Made by a program: the position numbers and the translations under genes. DNA of 44,124 nt, from contig JAPOVX010000354.1 of the NCBI GenBank assembly GCA_026707935.1, positions 1 through 44,124 on the forward strand. Direction: 5' to 3'. The notes beneath the pieces are model-generated. The model ran no database searches. It saw only the letters and a list, made by a program, of their open reading frames with translations, and was not told the origin of the DNA. This DNA is from Paracoccaceae bacterium. Lineage in GTDB: Bacteria > Pseudomonadota > Alphaproteobacteria > Rhodobacterales > Rhodobacteraceae. Position 1 is the stretch's first letter, and each line of letters starts with the position of its first letter. Positions 9,019-18,433 of the stretch are shown piece after piece.

Positions 9019-10596
9019 TCAGTGGTAACAGCCCACCTCGAGAACGACGGATTGCACATCCTCGGCAATCTCTACCCAGGACAGGTCGCTGTCCGAGGAC
9101 TCCTGGATAAAGGGTACGTTGTTCACCTCGAGAAACACCTGCACGATGAAGCCGCGCGTGCCGTAGTTCACGTTGATTGGTTTGTCGTCCTTTGAGCCGG
9201 AAGACAGTACGCCAGTCGCGATCCCGATCACGTTCCCGCTTCTGTCGAAGATCGGTGAGCCGCTCGAGCCAGCACGCACCTCCGCGTTGAACTGAAGCTC
9301 TTGCAGGTGTCCTTTGAAACCGGAAAGGGAAGTGATCACTCCAGTTGTGAAAGTCGGTCCATGCTGGAAATTTCCAGGATACCCAAATGTCGCGACCTCT
9401 TCTCCTGTTCTTGCCGGCAGATTGCTTCGAAAACTGACATGGGGAAATTCATCATCCGACTCAATACGAAGAAGGGCCAGGTCCGCAGCTTCGTTCCAGG
9501 CAATCAATTCGGCCGGTGCTTCGAAATGGCCCGGCCTTTGCACGGACAATTCACTGCAGCCATGCACGACGTGGTGGTTGCTCAGCACATGTCCCACTTC
9601 GGAAACAAGAAACCCGGAGCCGGACGATTCCATGCTCGGTTCGTGCGGCACGGCTGCACCCCTCGCACCTTGAGCGATTCCCGCGACGGACCGGAAGAAC
9701 AGTTTCGCACGCTCGCCGACATCGCCGAGATCCAAGGTCCCAACCCAGACATGATAGGTGCCATTGTCCGGATTGCCGACAAAGATCGACGGGTATGAAT
9801 CCAGGTGGTCGTCATTGCAACGCCATTCGCCGACCGGCGTCCGGACCGCAAGTGTGGTGTCCACAGATCCGCTGTAGACATCGAAATGCAGGTCATTGGC
9901 GCCGGGGCCGGCCTCGTAGTGGAGCGCGTAACTGCTCTCTCCGGTAACGAAACCCATGCAATCTTCTGGAGCAAGCATGGACAAGCTGTAGTTGCCGCCT
10001 GCAATCACGTCGACCTGTTCCCGGGCGAATTCGCCCTGCAGCCGGATATCGGGCATGCGCGAGTCGGGAAATTCGGCCGGGGCTTCGAAGATTGCCAATG
10101 TTGCGCGGGCGGTGCCATAATCGCGTGAATAGGTGCCGACCCAGATATTGTATGTGCCGCTGCCTCCGTCAATGAAATGCTGCGCATCATCGTCACTTGC
10201 CCAGATGTCGGCCAGGAGCGCCTCCTCGTCGTAGAAGGTCAGTGTCGCATTTCCATCTCCAAGACTGTCATCGTCGCAATGGATCTCTCCGTCGGGAGCT
10301 TCGACGACAAGCACGTTGTCATCGTCACTCGTGGCTTGAATGACCATTACGTGCACGGCCTTCTCGCGCGTGAAGGTGTGGGTGGGGCCGCCTGAAGCAA
10401 TCCAGCCAACGCATTCGGTGCCAAGATTCCCTGCCGAAAGGCTGCCGCCGGCAATCACCGGGAACTGCCCCATCCCTGCTTGCGGTCCGTCACCTGGCGA
10501 GGCTACCGCAAGACCGGTTCCCGAGGTGAGCATGGCCAACCACAAGGCCATGAAACTGATGGATTTCACCGAACCTGTTTGTTTCTTGCGTGTCAT
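9019..10596 (-). CDS. Exported trypsin-like (S1) serine peptidase with two N-terminal beta modules
   Basis: 525 residues. A basic start and hydrophobic stretch (SISFMALWLAMLTSGTGLAVA) form a signal peptide. Two related beta-rich modules follow (about residues 48-175 and 195-310), each starting with IAGG and ending with GTYNIWVGT or GTYHVWVGT, like pre-peptidase C-terminal-type domains. The peptidase domain (about 320-500) shows the complete triad: His in SNHHVV, Asp in EAADLALL and Ser in AGSSGSP. It should be an active periplasmic or secreted endopeptidase of the trypsin/HtrA fold, without a PDZ domain. It is the last gene of the protease cluster, 214 bases downstream of the OmpA-like gene. 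Confidence 0.9.
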   Translation of the reverse strand: MTRKKQTGSVKSISFMALWLAMLTSGTGLAVASPGDGPQAGMGQFPVIAGGSLSAGNLGTECVGWIASGGPTHTFTREKAVHVMVIQATSDDDNVLVVEAPDGEIHCDDDSLGDGNATLTFYDEEALLADIWASDDDAQHFIDGGSGTYNIWVGTYSRDYGTARATLAIFEAPAEFPDSRMPDIRLQGEFAREQVDVIAGGNYSLSMLAPEDCMGFVTGESSYALHYEAGPGANDLHFDVYSGSVDTTLAVRTPVGEWRCNDDHLDSYPSIFVGNPDNGTYHVWVGTLDLGDVGERAKLFFRSVAGIAQGARGAAVPHEPSMESSGSGFLVSEVGHVLSNHHVVHGCSELSVQRPGHFEAPAELIAWNEAADLALLRIESDDEFPHVSFRSNLPARTGEEVATFGYPGNFQHGPTFTTGVITSLSGFKGHLQELQFNAEVRAGSSGSPIFDRSGNVIGIATGVLSSGSKDDKPINVNYGTRGFIVQVFLEVNNVPFIQESSDSDLSWVEIAEDVQSVVLEVGCYH

Positions 10597-10810
10597 TCCC
10601 TGTCTCCATCGCGATCGCCATAATCCCCGGGATCAATCGATTTGAATGTGCCGAAGAAGGCGTCAGCCACGGCATTTGCAACTCGGCCAACTCGGGAGAG
10701 AAACAAGACCTGCCAGACACATGACCTTGGGGCATGGTGGCTCCCTCCCGGTCGCCCGTGTTTCGAGGTCGGTCCCTTGCCCAACGCAGGCGCAGGAACC
10801 TGTTACCGTT

Positions 10811-11341
10811 TCAGTGACCCTGCGTTACGTTCCGGATCTCGACGCGACGATTAATCCCTGATTCCGGATTGGTGCTGTCCAGCAGTTGACGCTCGCCCAT
10901 CCCTCTCGACGAAATCAGCACGGGGTCCACACCAAAATTCTGGACGAGGTATTCGACGACGGCTCCCGCCCGGCGTTCCGACAGTTCATCGTTGTATTCC
11001 AATGTCCCTGACGCATCGGTATGGCCGATGATCTCGATAACCTGTCCCCTCAAGGCGTCGTTCGACAGCGCACGGCCCAAAGTGTTGAGTGTCAGGATCG
11101 ACTCGTTGTCGAGCTGCGCTGAATCGAATTCGAAATTCACCTTGAGGTTGATCGCTGGAACGGCTTCCTCACCGCCTTCAACGGTTACCCCCCTGCCCGA
11201 TTCCTCATGCCCGGTAAACCCGAGCAATGCGTCAATGATGTCCTGTTCGCTCGGCGAGGATTGTGCTTCTGGAGAACTTGCGATCATCATGCCGGCAAGA
11301 AGCGCGACTGCGAGCACCGAAGCGACGTGCGTTGTTTTCAT
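10811..11341 (-). CDS. OmpA-family peptidoglycan-binding protein
   Basis: 176 residues with a signal peptide (SVLAVALLAGMMIASSPEAQ), a short linker, and a C-terminal OmpA domain (about 70-172). The domain has the family landmarks NFEFDSAQLDNES, IEIIGHTDASG, NDELSERRAGAVVEYL and GINRRVEI; Asp and Arg in these motifs contact diaminopimelate in known OmpA domains. It lacks a beta-barrel or lipobox, so it is probably a soluble periplasmic cell-wall-binding protein. It starts four bases after the papain-like gene and is surely in the same transcript. It could tether or recruit the neighbouring peptidases at the wall; that role is inferred. Confidence 0.9.
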   Translation of the reverse strand: MKTTHVASVLAVALLAGMMIASSPEAQSSPSEQDIIDALLGFTGHEESGRGVTVEGGEEAVPAINLKVNFEFDSAQLDNESILTLNTLGRALSNDALRGQVIEIIGHTDASGTLEYNDELSERRAGAVVEYLVQNFGVDPVLISSRGMGERQLLDSTNPESGINRRVEIRNVTQGH

Positions 11342-11345
11342 GAGA

Positions 11346-12857
11346 TCAATCTCCCGAGATGGTTTCGAGGGTCATGAAGGTTGCGCTCACAACCCGTTCC
11401 GGCTGACCCGGGTCCGGCCGGGCGATGATCGCCTTGCGCAGTGCCGTCAGGAACTCGCGCTCGGTTTCGACGAGCGGACGGTCTTCAGCAAACAGGGGAC
11501 TCTTCGACGCGAGCGCGACGATCATCTCCCTGCCGAAAGGTTCGGAAACCGTGAATTTCGGACGCCCTTCGAGCCCGTCGCCGAATTTCAGTTCCGCCCC
11601 TGGCGCCAATGTCGCAAGCGCCAGCGGGTCCGACTGCACAAGGTTGACCACATTGCCGTCGGCTTGAATGTAGGCAATGTGGAGATACCCTTGAAAGCCG
11701 GCCATCCGAACACCGAAAGCAAGCGTTTCCCCTGACCGATACGACTCTCGCGGCAACTGGATTTGCGGGGGGCTTTCGTGCGCAAGCGGCTCCTCCATCG
11801 TCATGATCGCCTCGCATTGCGGCCACGGGCGGACGTCAATCCGCGTCGGCACATCGAACGGTTCCGCAGCCTCGGCAATTGCGGACAGGTCGTCGTCGGA
11901 GCCGACGAAGCCGACGATCACCGCTTCTCCATCTCGCTCTTCAATTGCAACCCGTCCGCAGTTGATAGCCGGCAGGTCTGGTCCCTCCACGTTCGGGACA
12001 GGAGGGGGCGGCGGTGGCGGAGGGACAGGCGCTTGCAGCAGACGCATGGTATAGGCTTCTCCCACCCGCTTCCTGAACGTGTCGTAAGGAACGTAGGTAA
12101 AGCCGGCATCGCCCCATCCCTGCCCCCAGGAGTTCATCAGCGTGAATTGTTGTTCGCGTTCAGAGTAACCGACCACGGTCATCGCATGATACCCGTCGTC
12201 CTCGTCCGGCAAGCCAGCACGCCAGACTTCCGGACCTCTCAACTCGAAAAACCTCTCGTCGTGATACATGGCAATCACAACCGGATGACCACCCGCCAGC
12301 TCCGCCTTGATCTGGTCAGGTTCCCCGGGGTCAACGTCCTTCCAATCAGCGATTCTGAACCTGGATCCCTGTGATACCGCATTCGGACCCGGCCTACTGC
12401 AGCGATCATCGTCATAGGGATAGTCCGCGTATGATGCGGCACCATAGTCCCTGAGAAGATCTAGCGCCGTCCAGATGTAGGATCCCTCGTCGCAATTATC
12501 GACAGAATCCCGAATCGAGTCGTAGATGTATGCCGGACTCGGAATGTCATCGAAGGACAGGTTCCGGCCGCCTTCAGGCGGGCTGTTGTAGTAGGACCTG
12601 GCAGCATACCCGACCGCCCATGCGGTGCATGAGCCCTGGTCTCCCTGGTCTCCCACCGCGGGAAGACGGTCCCTGAGATCGACGAATTCCGGCAAATGCG
12701 CCCGGTACACGGGTGTCCGCGGCATGGCCGCAATCTGCTCTGCCGGCGTGGGAAGAGCACCCGTGGAATAAACACGGCCCGGTGGGTCCAACTCCTGGGC
12801 ACCTGCGGCAACTGACAGCACCAGTAACGTGGAAGCTGCAAGAACGAACGCGTTCAT
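11346..12857 (-). CDS. Papain-family (C1) cysteine peptidase with DUF4384-like C-terminus
   Basis: 503 residues from ATG 12857, chosen because a signal peptide (MNAFVLAASTLLVLSVAAGA) starts there. However, the better Shine-Dalgarno sequence (AGGAG) precedes an in-frame ATG at 13028, which would add 57 residues. The C1 domain (about residues 45-270) has the oxyanion Gln and catalytic Cys in GDQGSCTAWA, His in DGYHAMTVVG, and Asn in LMNSWGQGWGD. A Pro-rich linker (PPPPPPPP) follows. The last 170 residues resemble the DUF4384 domain found in bacterial caspase-like proteins (YRSGETLAFGVRM, GYLHIAYIQADGNVVNL). The same C-terminal module occurs in the caspase next door, hinting at one partner or site for both peptidases. 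Confidence 0.88.
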   Translation of the reverse strand: MNAFVLAASTLLVLSVAAGAQELDPPGRVYSTGALPTPAEQIAAMPRTPVYRAHLPEFVDLRDRLPAVGDQGDQGSCTAWAVGYAARSYYNSPPEGGRNLSFDDIPSPAYIYDSIRDSVDNCDEGSYIWTALDLLRDYGAASYADYPYDDDRCSRPGPNAVSQGSRFRIADWKDVDPGEPDQIKAELAGGHPVVIAMYHDERFFELRGPEVWRAGLPDEDDGYHAMTVVGYSEREQQFTLMNSWGQGWGDAGFTYVPYDTFRKRVGEAYTMRLLQAPVPPPPPPPPVPNVEGPDLPAINCGRVAIEERDGEAVIVGFVGSDDDLSAIAEAAEPFDVPTRIDVRPWPQCEAIMTMEEPLAHESPPQIQLPRESYRSGETLAFGVRMAGFQGYLHIAYIQADGNVVNLVQSDPLALATLAPGAELKFGDGLEGRPKFTVSEPFGREMIVALASKSPLFAEDRPLVETEREFLTALRKAIIARPDPGQPERVVSATFMTLETISGD

Positions 12858-13374
12858 CGCGGGATAGGCGTAGCTTGATCGACCGGGAACTGCAGGTCTG
12901 TCGACAGGTGTCTTCACGGCCGCTTCCGATGAGGTGCCCGGCCACGGGAACGAGACGCAGCGGCGATTTCGGGAATTGGCTTTCGGCCATGTCAAGGCAT
13001 GAGGGATCCCGACGGTGTGATTTTGCATTTCCCGGTATCTCCTGTTTTTTGGGTATTTCGGACAATAACGTGAACCGGAACACATCGGATGCAGTTCATT
13101 GCTTATCCGGGTGTGTACTTCACGACGTTATGACGCGCCCGACTGAGACGCAGCGGCGACCTCCCGCCCGGGCGTTGGGTGAGTATCGGCATCGGATCCC
13201 GGAAGATGGGTCATCAATTTCTCGTGCCGGAAACTCCGGCGTTCCGGCCGGGGCGAAATCCAGGCCCTTCCGGGCGGCAGACATGCCGCCCCGTGCTTTT
13301 CCGGTATAACCGTTCAGTCTGCATTCGGGTTGTCCGGACCTCCTGAAAATCTCCACCATTCCGTGGAGAAGATC
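12858..13374. other. Intergenic gap between two halves of the protease cluster
   Basis: It holds the terminator listed separately at its right end, the weak upstream start of the papain-like gene (13028), and a repeated stretch starting GACGCAGCGGCGA near 12955 and 13147. No further gene is supported. Confidence 0.4.
13346..13369 (-). terminator. Rho-independent terminator candidate after the caspase gene
   Basis: On the minus strand a 7-bp stem, TCTCCAC/GTGGAGA, with a 6-base loop is followed by TTTT. It begins six bases beyond the stop codon of the gene ending at 13375. The stem is short and the T-run modest, so termination may be partial. Confidence 0.5.
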
Positions 13375-14817
13375 TTAGTCGAGGATCTCATAGCCCGCAT
13401 AGCCGATTGCCCAGCTTGCCCCGCGATTTGCATCGGCGTCGCCTGTCCACACCGCATGCAGTCGTTGAGAAAGCGATCGCACATACGCAAGTGGATTATC
13501 GATCGGTTCGAGTTCGGTGCTCTTGGTCAGCAAGCTGCTCAGATCAATCCGGTCATGGGTCACGATTGCAAGAAGCTGCCCCTTTCCGGTCGGCGGCTGG
13601 GCAAAAAAATCGAAGCCGTATGTGTCATCGGGAACCAGCAATGGGCTGTTTGCCCTGATCCGGCCCGCTTTACCCAGTTCGATGTCTTCCTTCGTCGGGA
13701 ACAGGAGCACCAGTTCGCCGGCCGAGGTCACATCCAGCAGCGTCAGGTAACCATCTGAGACACTCGTCAGGGAGAAGTGGACCTCGTCACCGACCCGATG
13801 CCTGTTCGAAGGATGGATATCGATCTTGATCGTCTGGCTCTCGACTTCCGGCAGAATGTCCGTCACGTCATCGATGAAGCCGGGGTCAGGCGCTGTCTCT
13901 GCGGATGCGAGGACGAATGCGCCGTTCTTCGGATCCATATTGGGCGTGAAACCCATGTGGCGGCACCGGGGATTCGTCTCGCAGTAGGCTTCGGTTTTGG
14001 GCTTGATGTAGTTGATAACCTCGGCGCTCGTGACGGTGCCGTTGGCGTTCGCGTCGGCGCGAAGACTCGAAAGGGCTTCGAGGAGATAAGCCGTGAAAAC
14101 GCCCGTGCCGGAAGATTCCCAGGCCCACTGGTGCGGCATCGCCGCCGACAGTGTGAGGTGGGCACCAACCTCACGCGCCAGCGGTTCCTCAGCACGGTAG
14201 TCGGGCAGGTAGTCAGGTGTGAAGCTGGGCTCGATGTAGCGCTCCCTGTGGTCTGACCGGCTGGCCAGCGTTTTGAAGCCGGCGGATCGTGACAGGGTTC
14301 CCGAATTGCAGGAATCAGCGATGAGCAAAATCTCCCTGCCCCCGAGGCGGGCGAAGGCCCGTGCGATTTCGTCATCGATGAGTTCATCGTCATCCCCGGC
14401 GCTTCTGCCTGCGTCCGAGGGTGAGAACGCTTCGTCCATGCCATCGGCCTCATCGCCACTGAAATCCCGTACCTGGGTTCCGTGGCCGCTGAAATAGACG
14501 ATGACCCGGTCGCCGGGACGGCTGTGTTCGGGCAGCCAATCGTTGAGGGCATAGAGGATCGCTTCTTTCGTTGCATCGGTGTCAAGCAGAACCAGGATGT
14601 CCGATTCCCCCAGTCCCCATTGCTCCTGCAGGAAAGTCTTCACTTTGAGGGCATCATGTCGAGGCCCCTTGAGCTGCTTGTCGGGAGGAAAATGCGGGTA
14701 GGTATTGATTCCGATGAGAACGGCCTTCTGCGACGCTTGCGCGGCGCCGGTCGACGCTGCAAGTGCGAGGATGGCCATCATCAGCATCCCGCGAAATGTG
14801 CTCAAGATCCGTTTCAT
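13375..14817 (-). CDS. Caspase-like peptidase with EF-hand-like loop and DUF4384-like domain
   Basis: 480 residues. ATG 14817 is chosen because a GGGGGA site precedes it and a signal peptide follows (STFRGMLMMAILALAASTGAAQA). The caspase domain (about 30-290) starts at KAVLIGINTYPHFP and carries the His in VYFSGHGTQVRD and the Cys in LLIADSCNSG. A canonical 12-residue EF-hand loop, DANANGTVTSAE (14020-14055), follows the catalytic region, suggesting calcium control as in metacaspases. The C-terminal 150 residues match the DUF4384 pattern (DEVHFSLTSVSDGYLTLLDV, VLLFPT). Metacaspase-type enzymes cut after Lys/Arg; the substrate here is unknown. It lies 25 bases behind another caspase gene. Confidence 0.9.
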   Translation of the reverse strand: MKRILSTFRGMLMMAILALAASTGAAQASQKAVLIGINTYPHFPPDKQLKGPRHDALKVKTFLQEQWGLGESDILVLLDTDATKEAILYALNDWLPEHSRPGDRVIVYFSGHGTQVRDFSGDEADGMDEAFSPSDAGRSAGDDDELIDDEIARAFARLGGREILLIADSCNSGTLSRSAGFKTLASRSDHRERYIEPSFTPDYLPDYRAEEPLAREVGAHLTLSAAMPHQWAWESSGTGVFTAYLLEALSSLRADANANGTVTSAEVINYIKPKTEAYCETNPRCRHMGFTPNMDPKNGAFVLASAETAPDPGFIDDVTDILPEVESQTIKIDIHPSNRHRVGDEVHFSLTSVSDGYLTLLDVTSAGELVLLFPTKEDIELGKAGRIRANSPLLVPDDTYGFDFFAQPPTGKGQLLAIVTHDRIDLSSLLTKSTELEPIDNPLAYVRSLSQRLHAVWTGDADANRGASWAIGYAGYEILD

Positions 14818-14842
14818 GTCGATTTCCCCCGTCGATCGCCGG

Positions 14843-16426
14843 CTATCGCGCCTGTGTAAAGAGACCGACCGACTCCATGCCGAAACCGGTCGTTGGCAGG
14901 AGCCTGGACAACTCTTCGGCAAGGACAGATGCGCTGCGCTGGCCATTGAGCGCCGAGATCAGCTGTCGGAGATCCGTAAACTCCCGCGGCGTGGTGATCG
15001 CTACAAGATTGTCGGCCCCGAACGGCGGCATGACCGGAGCGGAAAACCTCGTGCGCTGACCGGGAGTGAGCCTTCCCGAAAAGAGGTCATTGCCCCCGGA
15101 CTCAGTCGGTGCCACGAGCTGGACCGTTCCGTCATTGGCCAGATTGAACAGAACAACATGGCGGTGGTGTTCCGACCTGATCAGGAACTCCACAACTTCC
15201 CCCAAAAAATAGGTTCTGTCACCGTCCCCAAGGGAAAGTTCGGGATCCTCGGGTGAACCGAGCCGGGGAAACATCTCTATGAGGCGCCACTTGTCAATGG
15301 CCCCCTGGATCCGTTCCCTGATGCCCGGGAGACCGAGCGACGAAGGAAAAATGGCAACGACATCCCCTGTCTTGTAGATCATGATCCAGTCGGTACTGCC
15401 CGAATTGTCCAGAATGATGTCGGCCTGACCTTTGTCCTGCACTTCGATTACACCCCTGAAGCCCATACCCGCACCTGCGACCTCAATTTTGGCTCCGTCC
15501 ATGTAGAAGATCCGCAACTCGGGGATCTCCACGTTCTGCGCCTGTGCTCCCGAGCCGCCTGTGAGATTGATGGAAAGGTCCGGTGATCCTGCGTTGACTT
15601 CAGATCGTTGCAGCCGCCTTGACCGTTCGCGAACGTTCTTGTTCACGAATCGTTTGAGTTCGCCGATGCTGAGCATCCGATCCTGGTCGCTATCCGCTTC
15701 TCCGCGCAGGGCCAGTCCGAAAGCATGGGACAGGGCGCCCCGAAGGCGTCCATCGATCGGAATTTCGGGCGTCAGCCTGTTGGCGTCCTGTGCATAGAGC
15801 CAAATGACATGGCGAAGCGAGTTGTCGTCAACTTCTCCGAGTTGGCGCACGCGTTCCGCGACAAGATCACCGGTTTCTCCAATATCCGTCAGGGGAGACC
15901 GGACAGCAATTTCCGCACGGCCATCGGCATTGCGCAACATATCACCTGCGAAACATGTGTCGGCGGCGAAAACGACGACCGCTTCCTCCTCGGTTGCCAG
16001 GAGATGGCCGATCTCATTGTCGACGATTCGGTGGGAAACGGCCGGTCCGTCGGGTGCGAACCCGGAGAGAAGGAACGCGTTGTCCTTCTCTTCGTGTCCC
16101 TTGAGAATCGCCTCCTGCCGGGCTCCGTGCCCGGCGAAATGCAGGATCAGCGTGTCTCCTTCGCCCGCCTGTTCAGCCAGGGCATTAAAGTGCCGGAAGA
16201 TTGCCTCGCGGGTTGCCTCGCCATCAAGGAGCACCCTTACGTCGCGTGCCGACAAATCCTCGAGAGCTCCCGAAATGTCCAGGGCATCGTTGACGGCTCC
16301 CCTTAGCGGTTCGATGTGCGTGTAGTCGTTTACGCCGATGACCAGCCCGTATATGTCGCCGGCAGGGCACGATTGTCCAAAGGCGAACATGAGGCTCGCG
16401 ATTGTCGCGGTCGTGGACTGGCGCAT
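14843..16426 (-). CDS. Caspase-like peptidase with EF-hand-like loop and DUF4384-like end
   Basis: About 527 residues. ATG 16426 fits the ribosome-binding site AAGG and the signal-like sequence MRQSTTATIASLMFAFGQSC; an upstream in-frame ATG at 16447 is possible. The caspase domain starts at IYGLVIGVNDYTHI and has the His in LHFAGHGARQE and the Cys in FAADTCFAGD. An EF-hand-like loop, DSDQDRMLSIGE (15659-15694), comes next, then a beta-rich C-terminus resembling DUF4384 (FFLG-type TYFLGEVVEFLIR, HVVLFNLANDGTVQLVAP). Both catalytic residues are present, so activity is predicted. It is 25 bases upstream of the second caspase gene, a probable tandem duplication that has diverged strongly. Confidence 0.9.
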   Translation of the reverse strand: MRQSTTATIASLMFAFGQSCPAGDIYGLVIGVNDYTHIEPLRGAVNDALDISGALEDLSARDVRVLLDGEATREAIFRHFNALAEQAGEGDTLILHFAGHGARQEAILKGHEEKDNAFLLSGFAPDGPAVSHRIVDNEIGHLLATEEEAVVVFAADTCFAGDMLRNADGRAEIAVRSPLTDIGETGDLVAERVRQLGEVDDNSLRHVIWLYAQDANRLTPEIPIDGRLRGALSHAFGLALRGEADSDQDRMLSIGELKRFVNKNVRERSRRLQRSEVNAGSPDLSINLTGGSGAQAQNVEIPELRIFYMDGAKIEVAGAGMGFRGVIEVQDKGQADIILDNSGSTDWIMIYKTGDVVAIFPSSLGLPGIRERIQGAIDKWRLIEMFPRLGSPEDPELSLGDGDRTYFLGEVVEFLIRSEHHRHVVLFNLANDGTVQLVAPTESGGNDLFSGRLTPGQRTRFSAPVMPPFGADNLVAITTPREFTDLRQLISALNGQRSASVLAEELSRLLPTTGFGMESVGLFTQAR

Positions 16427-16456
16427 CGTTTTACCTTCCATTGGCATGTCGAGCGC

Positions 16457-17401
16457 TCAGGGCTGACGCAGCAGGATCTCGACCCGGCGGTGAGCCTGGT
16501 TTCTCACGTCTTCGCCGTAGAGGCCGGGATCATCGAAGACGAATGGTTGCTCTTCTCCCATTCCACGCGTTTCAACGGAGCCTGAATAGTTCAGTGCCAG
16601 CAACTCGCGCCGGATGGCATCTGCGCGTTTCCGGGAAAGCCCAAGGTTGTAACTCGACGAACCGATCGGGTCGGTGTGTCCGACGATAGTGATTCCCGGT
16701 GATCCCTGGCTCTTCAGCGTCTGAAAGACCTCCTGGAAACTTGACCGTCCGCCACCTGTCATGACGTCCCTGGCGTATTCGAACTGTATCGGTACGAGTG
16801 CCTTCCTCCGCCCGTAGCCGCGCGTTGAAAAACTGTACTGCGAGATCAGCCGGCCAGCGCGCGTGATGGGCAGGCCCAGTTCATCCGGTGCGATCTGGGC
16901 CACTACGACCGAAACTTCGTCAAGCCGGTCGCGCAACAAGGCGACCTCTTCTTCCGGGGGAGGCTCCGGTGTAAGTTCTTCGTCGTCCAGGAGAGAAAGG
17001 GCATGCTGGTAGGCGCCCAGAGCGGCGCGAGGATCCCGCATCTTTCTTGCGATCTCGCCTTCCATGAACGGAATACGCCAATCGGCGCCGTATTCGCCCA
17101 GCGCATTGATCTGCCCCGACATGGCCTGGAGTTGCGCGATATCGTCACTCGCGACAAATGACCTCCAGATACCCGGGAGGAACTTGTCGATAATGTCCTG
17201 GCCGATCTTTGCGTAGGTGTTGGCCCTGCAGTCGCTCTCGATGTAGGCGTCCTCGTAGATCAGGCCCCATTCCTCAAGAGACGTCGCGTCCGTTGTCTGC
17301 TTCCACCGGGCAACCACATCTTCGCACGGTATGACGCTCGCCACGCTGATGTTCGGACCGACGCCGATAGCCAGCACAACTCCAAACAAAAGCCGTCGCA
17401 T
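16457..17401 (-). CDS. OmpA-family protein with helical N-terminal half
   Basis: About 314 residues from ATG 17401, preceded by GGAAGA; a GTG at 17422 that overlaps the previous stop is the alternative. A signal peptide (LLFGVVLAIGVGPNISVAS) leads into a helical region with TPR/Sel1-like spacing (about residues 25-170, for example MRDPRAALGAYQHALSLL). The OmpA domain (about 205-312) contains IQFEYARD, ITIVGHTDPIGS, NLGLSRKRADAI and NQAHRRVEILL. It should bind peptidoglycan while the helical part binds a partner. It lies directly upstream of the two caspase genes, with 30-base spacing. Confidence 0.85.
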   Translation of the reverse strand: MRRLLFGVVLAIGVGPNISVASVIPCEDVVARWKQTTDATSLEEWGLIYEDAYIESDCRANTYAKIGQDIIDKFLPGIWRSFVASDDIAQLQAMSGQINALGEYGADWRIPFMEGEIARKMRDPRAALGAYQHALSLLDDEELTPEPPPEEEVALLRDRLDEVSVVVAQIAPDELGLPITRAGRLISQYSFSTRGYGRRKALVPIQFEYARDVMTGGGRSSFQEVFQTLKSQGSPGITIVGHTDPIGSSSYNLGLSRKRADAIRRELLALNYSGSVETRGMGEEQPFVFDDPGLYGEDVRNQAHRRVEILLRQP

Positions 17402-17418
17402 TCTATCTTCCAGTATTC

Positions 17419-17796
17419 TCACTTCGATTTTCCTTCTCGCTGGTTTGCTTCAGCGGCGGCCTTCATGAGCTTGATCAGGTCCAGCACAGCTTTTGGCGAC
17501 GGTCCCCTCGGGGCATCCACCCCCGGGGTGGGCGTCGCGCCGTCTTCCGACGCCGGCCCGAGCCCGTCTTCAGCTTCCAGGATCAAGAGCCGACGCGCGA
17601 CCTCGCGCGCGAGGTCAGGCTCCGTGGCGAACAGCTGCCGGAGCAGCGGGTGACGCTCGATGATTTCCAAAACGTAGCTGTCGGGCGGGAATTCGTCCGG
17701 ACCCGTTTGCTGCGGTTCTGCCTGCCAGGCAGGCATTGCCGCGCCGAAGAGCGCGCAAATCAGGACCATTGCATGCCTAACACGGGGGCTCAGCAT
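17419..17796 (-). CDS. Small exported protein of unknown function
   Basis: 125 residues with a signal peptide (HAMVLICALFGAAMPAWQA). The mature part has a helical segment (YVLEIIERHPLLRQLFATEP), a Gly/Pro/Thr-rich spacer and a Lys/Ala-rich helix at the end (AVLDLIKLMKAAAEAN). No known family is recognised. It lies three bases behind the preceding gene and overlaps or abuts the OmpA-like gene, so it is co-translated with the protease cluster. An adaptor or chaperone role is only a guess. Confidence 0.7.
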   Translation of the reverse strand: MLSPRVRHAMVLICALFGAAMPAWQAEPQQTGPDEFPPDSYVLEIIERHPLLRQLFATEPDLAREVARRLLILEAEDGLGPASEDGATPTPGVDAPRGPSPKAVLDLIKLMKAAAEANQREGKSK

Positions 17797-17799
17797 TGC

Positions 17800-18429
17800 T
17801 CAATCCTCCATCTTGTCCGGCAATCCGGCGCACAGCGCATTGATGTGATCCAGGTAGATCTGTTCCAGTTTGCCGGATGAATGCAGCACGATGGATCCGT
17901 ACGGGATACGGTTTGCGTCAAGCAATCCGGCCTGCTGCAACGTCTTCAGGCTTCTGCGGCAATTCTCGCCCGACTGCTGGGTCACCAGGAACCTGCAAAG
18001 ATCTGACTGGTCGAAGCTCGGCGGATTCCGTTGAAAGTTTTCCGCAAGCTTCTCGATGCCAAGCTCGGAAAAGAACGCCCCGTCAAGCTGCATGCGCGTC
18101 CGGTCCAGCCATTCCAGTTCCTCCGGTGAATCCATGGTGTCTTGCAGGTACTTGTTGTGCAGTCTCGCAAATGCCTTGATCTGACGCGTGGTCTTGATTT
18201 CGTGGCACTTCAGGAGAAAGAAGAACTCTGCGATCTGCAGCACACCATCGCTCTTGAGTCGGCGCAACAATTCGGGCTTCTTGTCGCGGGACGCTCCGGT
18301 AATGCCATGCATGAAGTTCAGTCGTGCGCCGCGCATCGCCTTGACCACTTCGATGTGCCGCCGCCCGTTTGCTTCCCCTTTGTCCGCAATTCTGCGGATC
18401 CCGTCGGATTGTTGCTCCGTAGATGTCAT
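17800..18429 (-). CDS. Protein of unknown function with a winged-helix-like C-terminus
   Basis: 209 residues from ATG 18429, which follows GGAGAG; an in-frame extension to 18501 is less likely because it would run into the serpin-like gene. There is no signal peptide, unlike the rest of the cluster, so it is probably cytoplasmic. It is mostly helical and basic. The last 60 residues (DLCRFLVTQQSGENCRRSLKT, then AGLLDANR and YGSIVLHSSGKLEQIY) have the helix-turn-helix-wing spacing of MarR-type DNA-binding domains. It may be the regulator of the cluster; this is an inference from fold-like spacing only. Confidence 0.65.
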   Translation of the reverse strand: MTSTEQQSDGIRRIADKGEANGRRHIEVVKAMRGARLNFMHGITGASRDKKPELLRRLKSDGVLQIAEFFFLLKCHEIKTTRQIKAFARLHNKYLQDTMDSPEELEWLDRTRMQLDGAFFSELGIEKLAENFQRNPPSFDQSDLCRFLVTQQSGENCRRSLKTLQQAGLLDANRIPYGSIVLHSSGKLEQIYLDHINALCAGLPDKMED

Positions 18430-18433
18430 TCGC

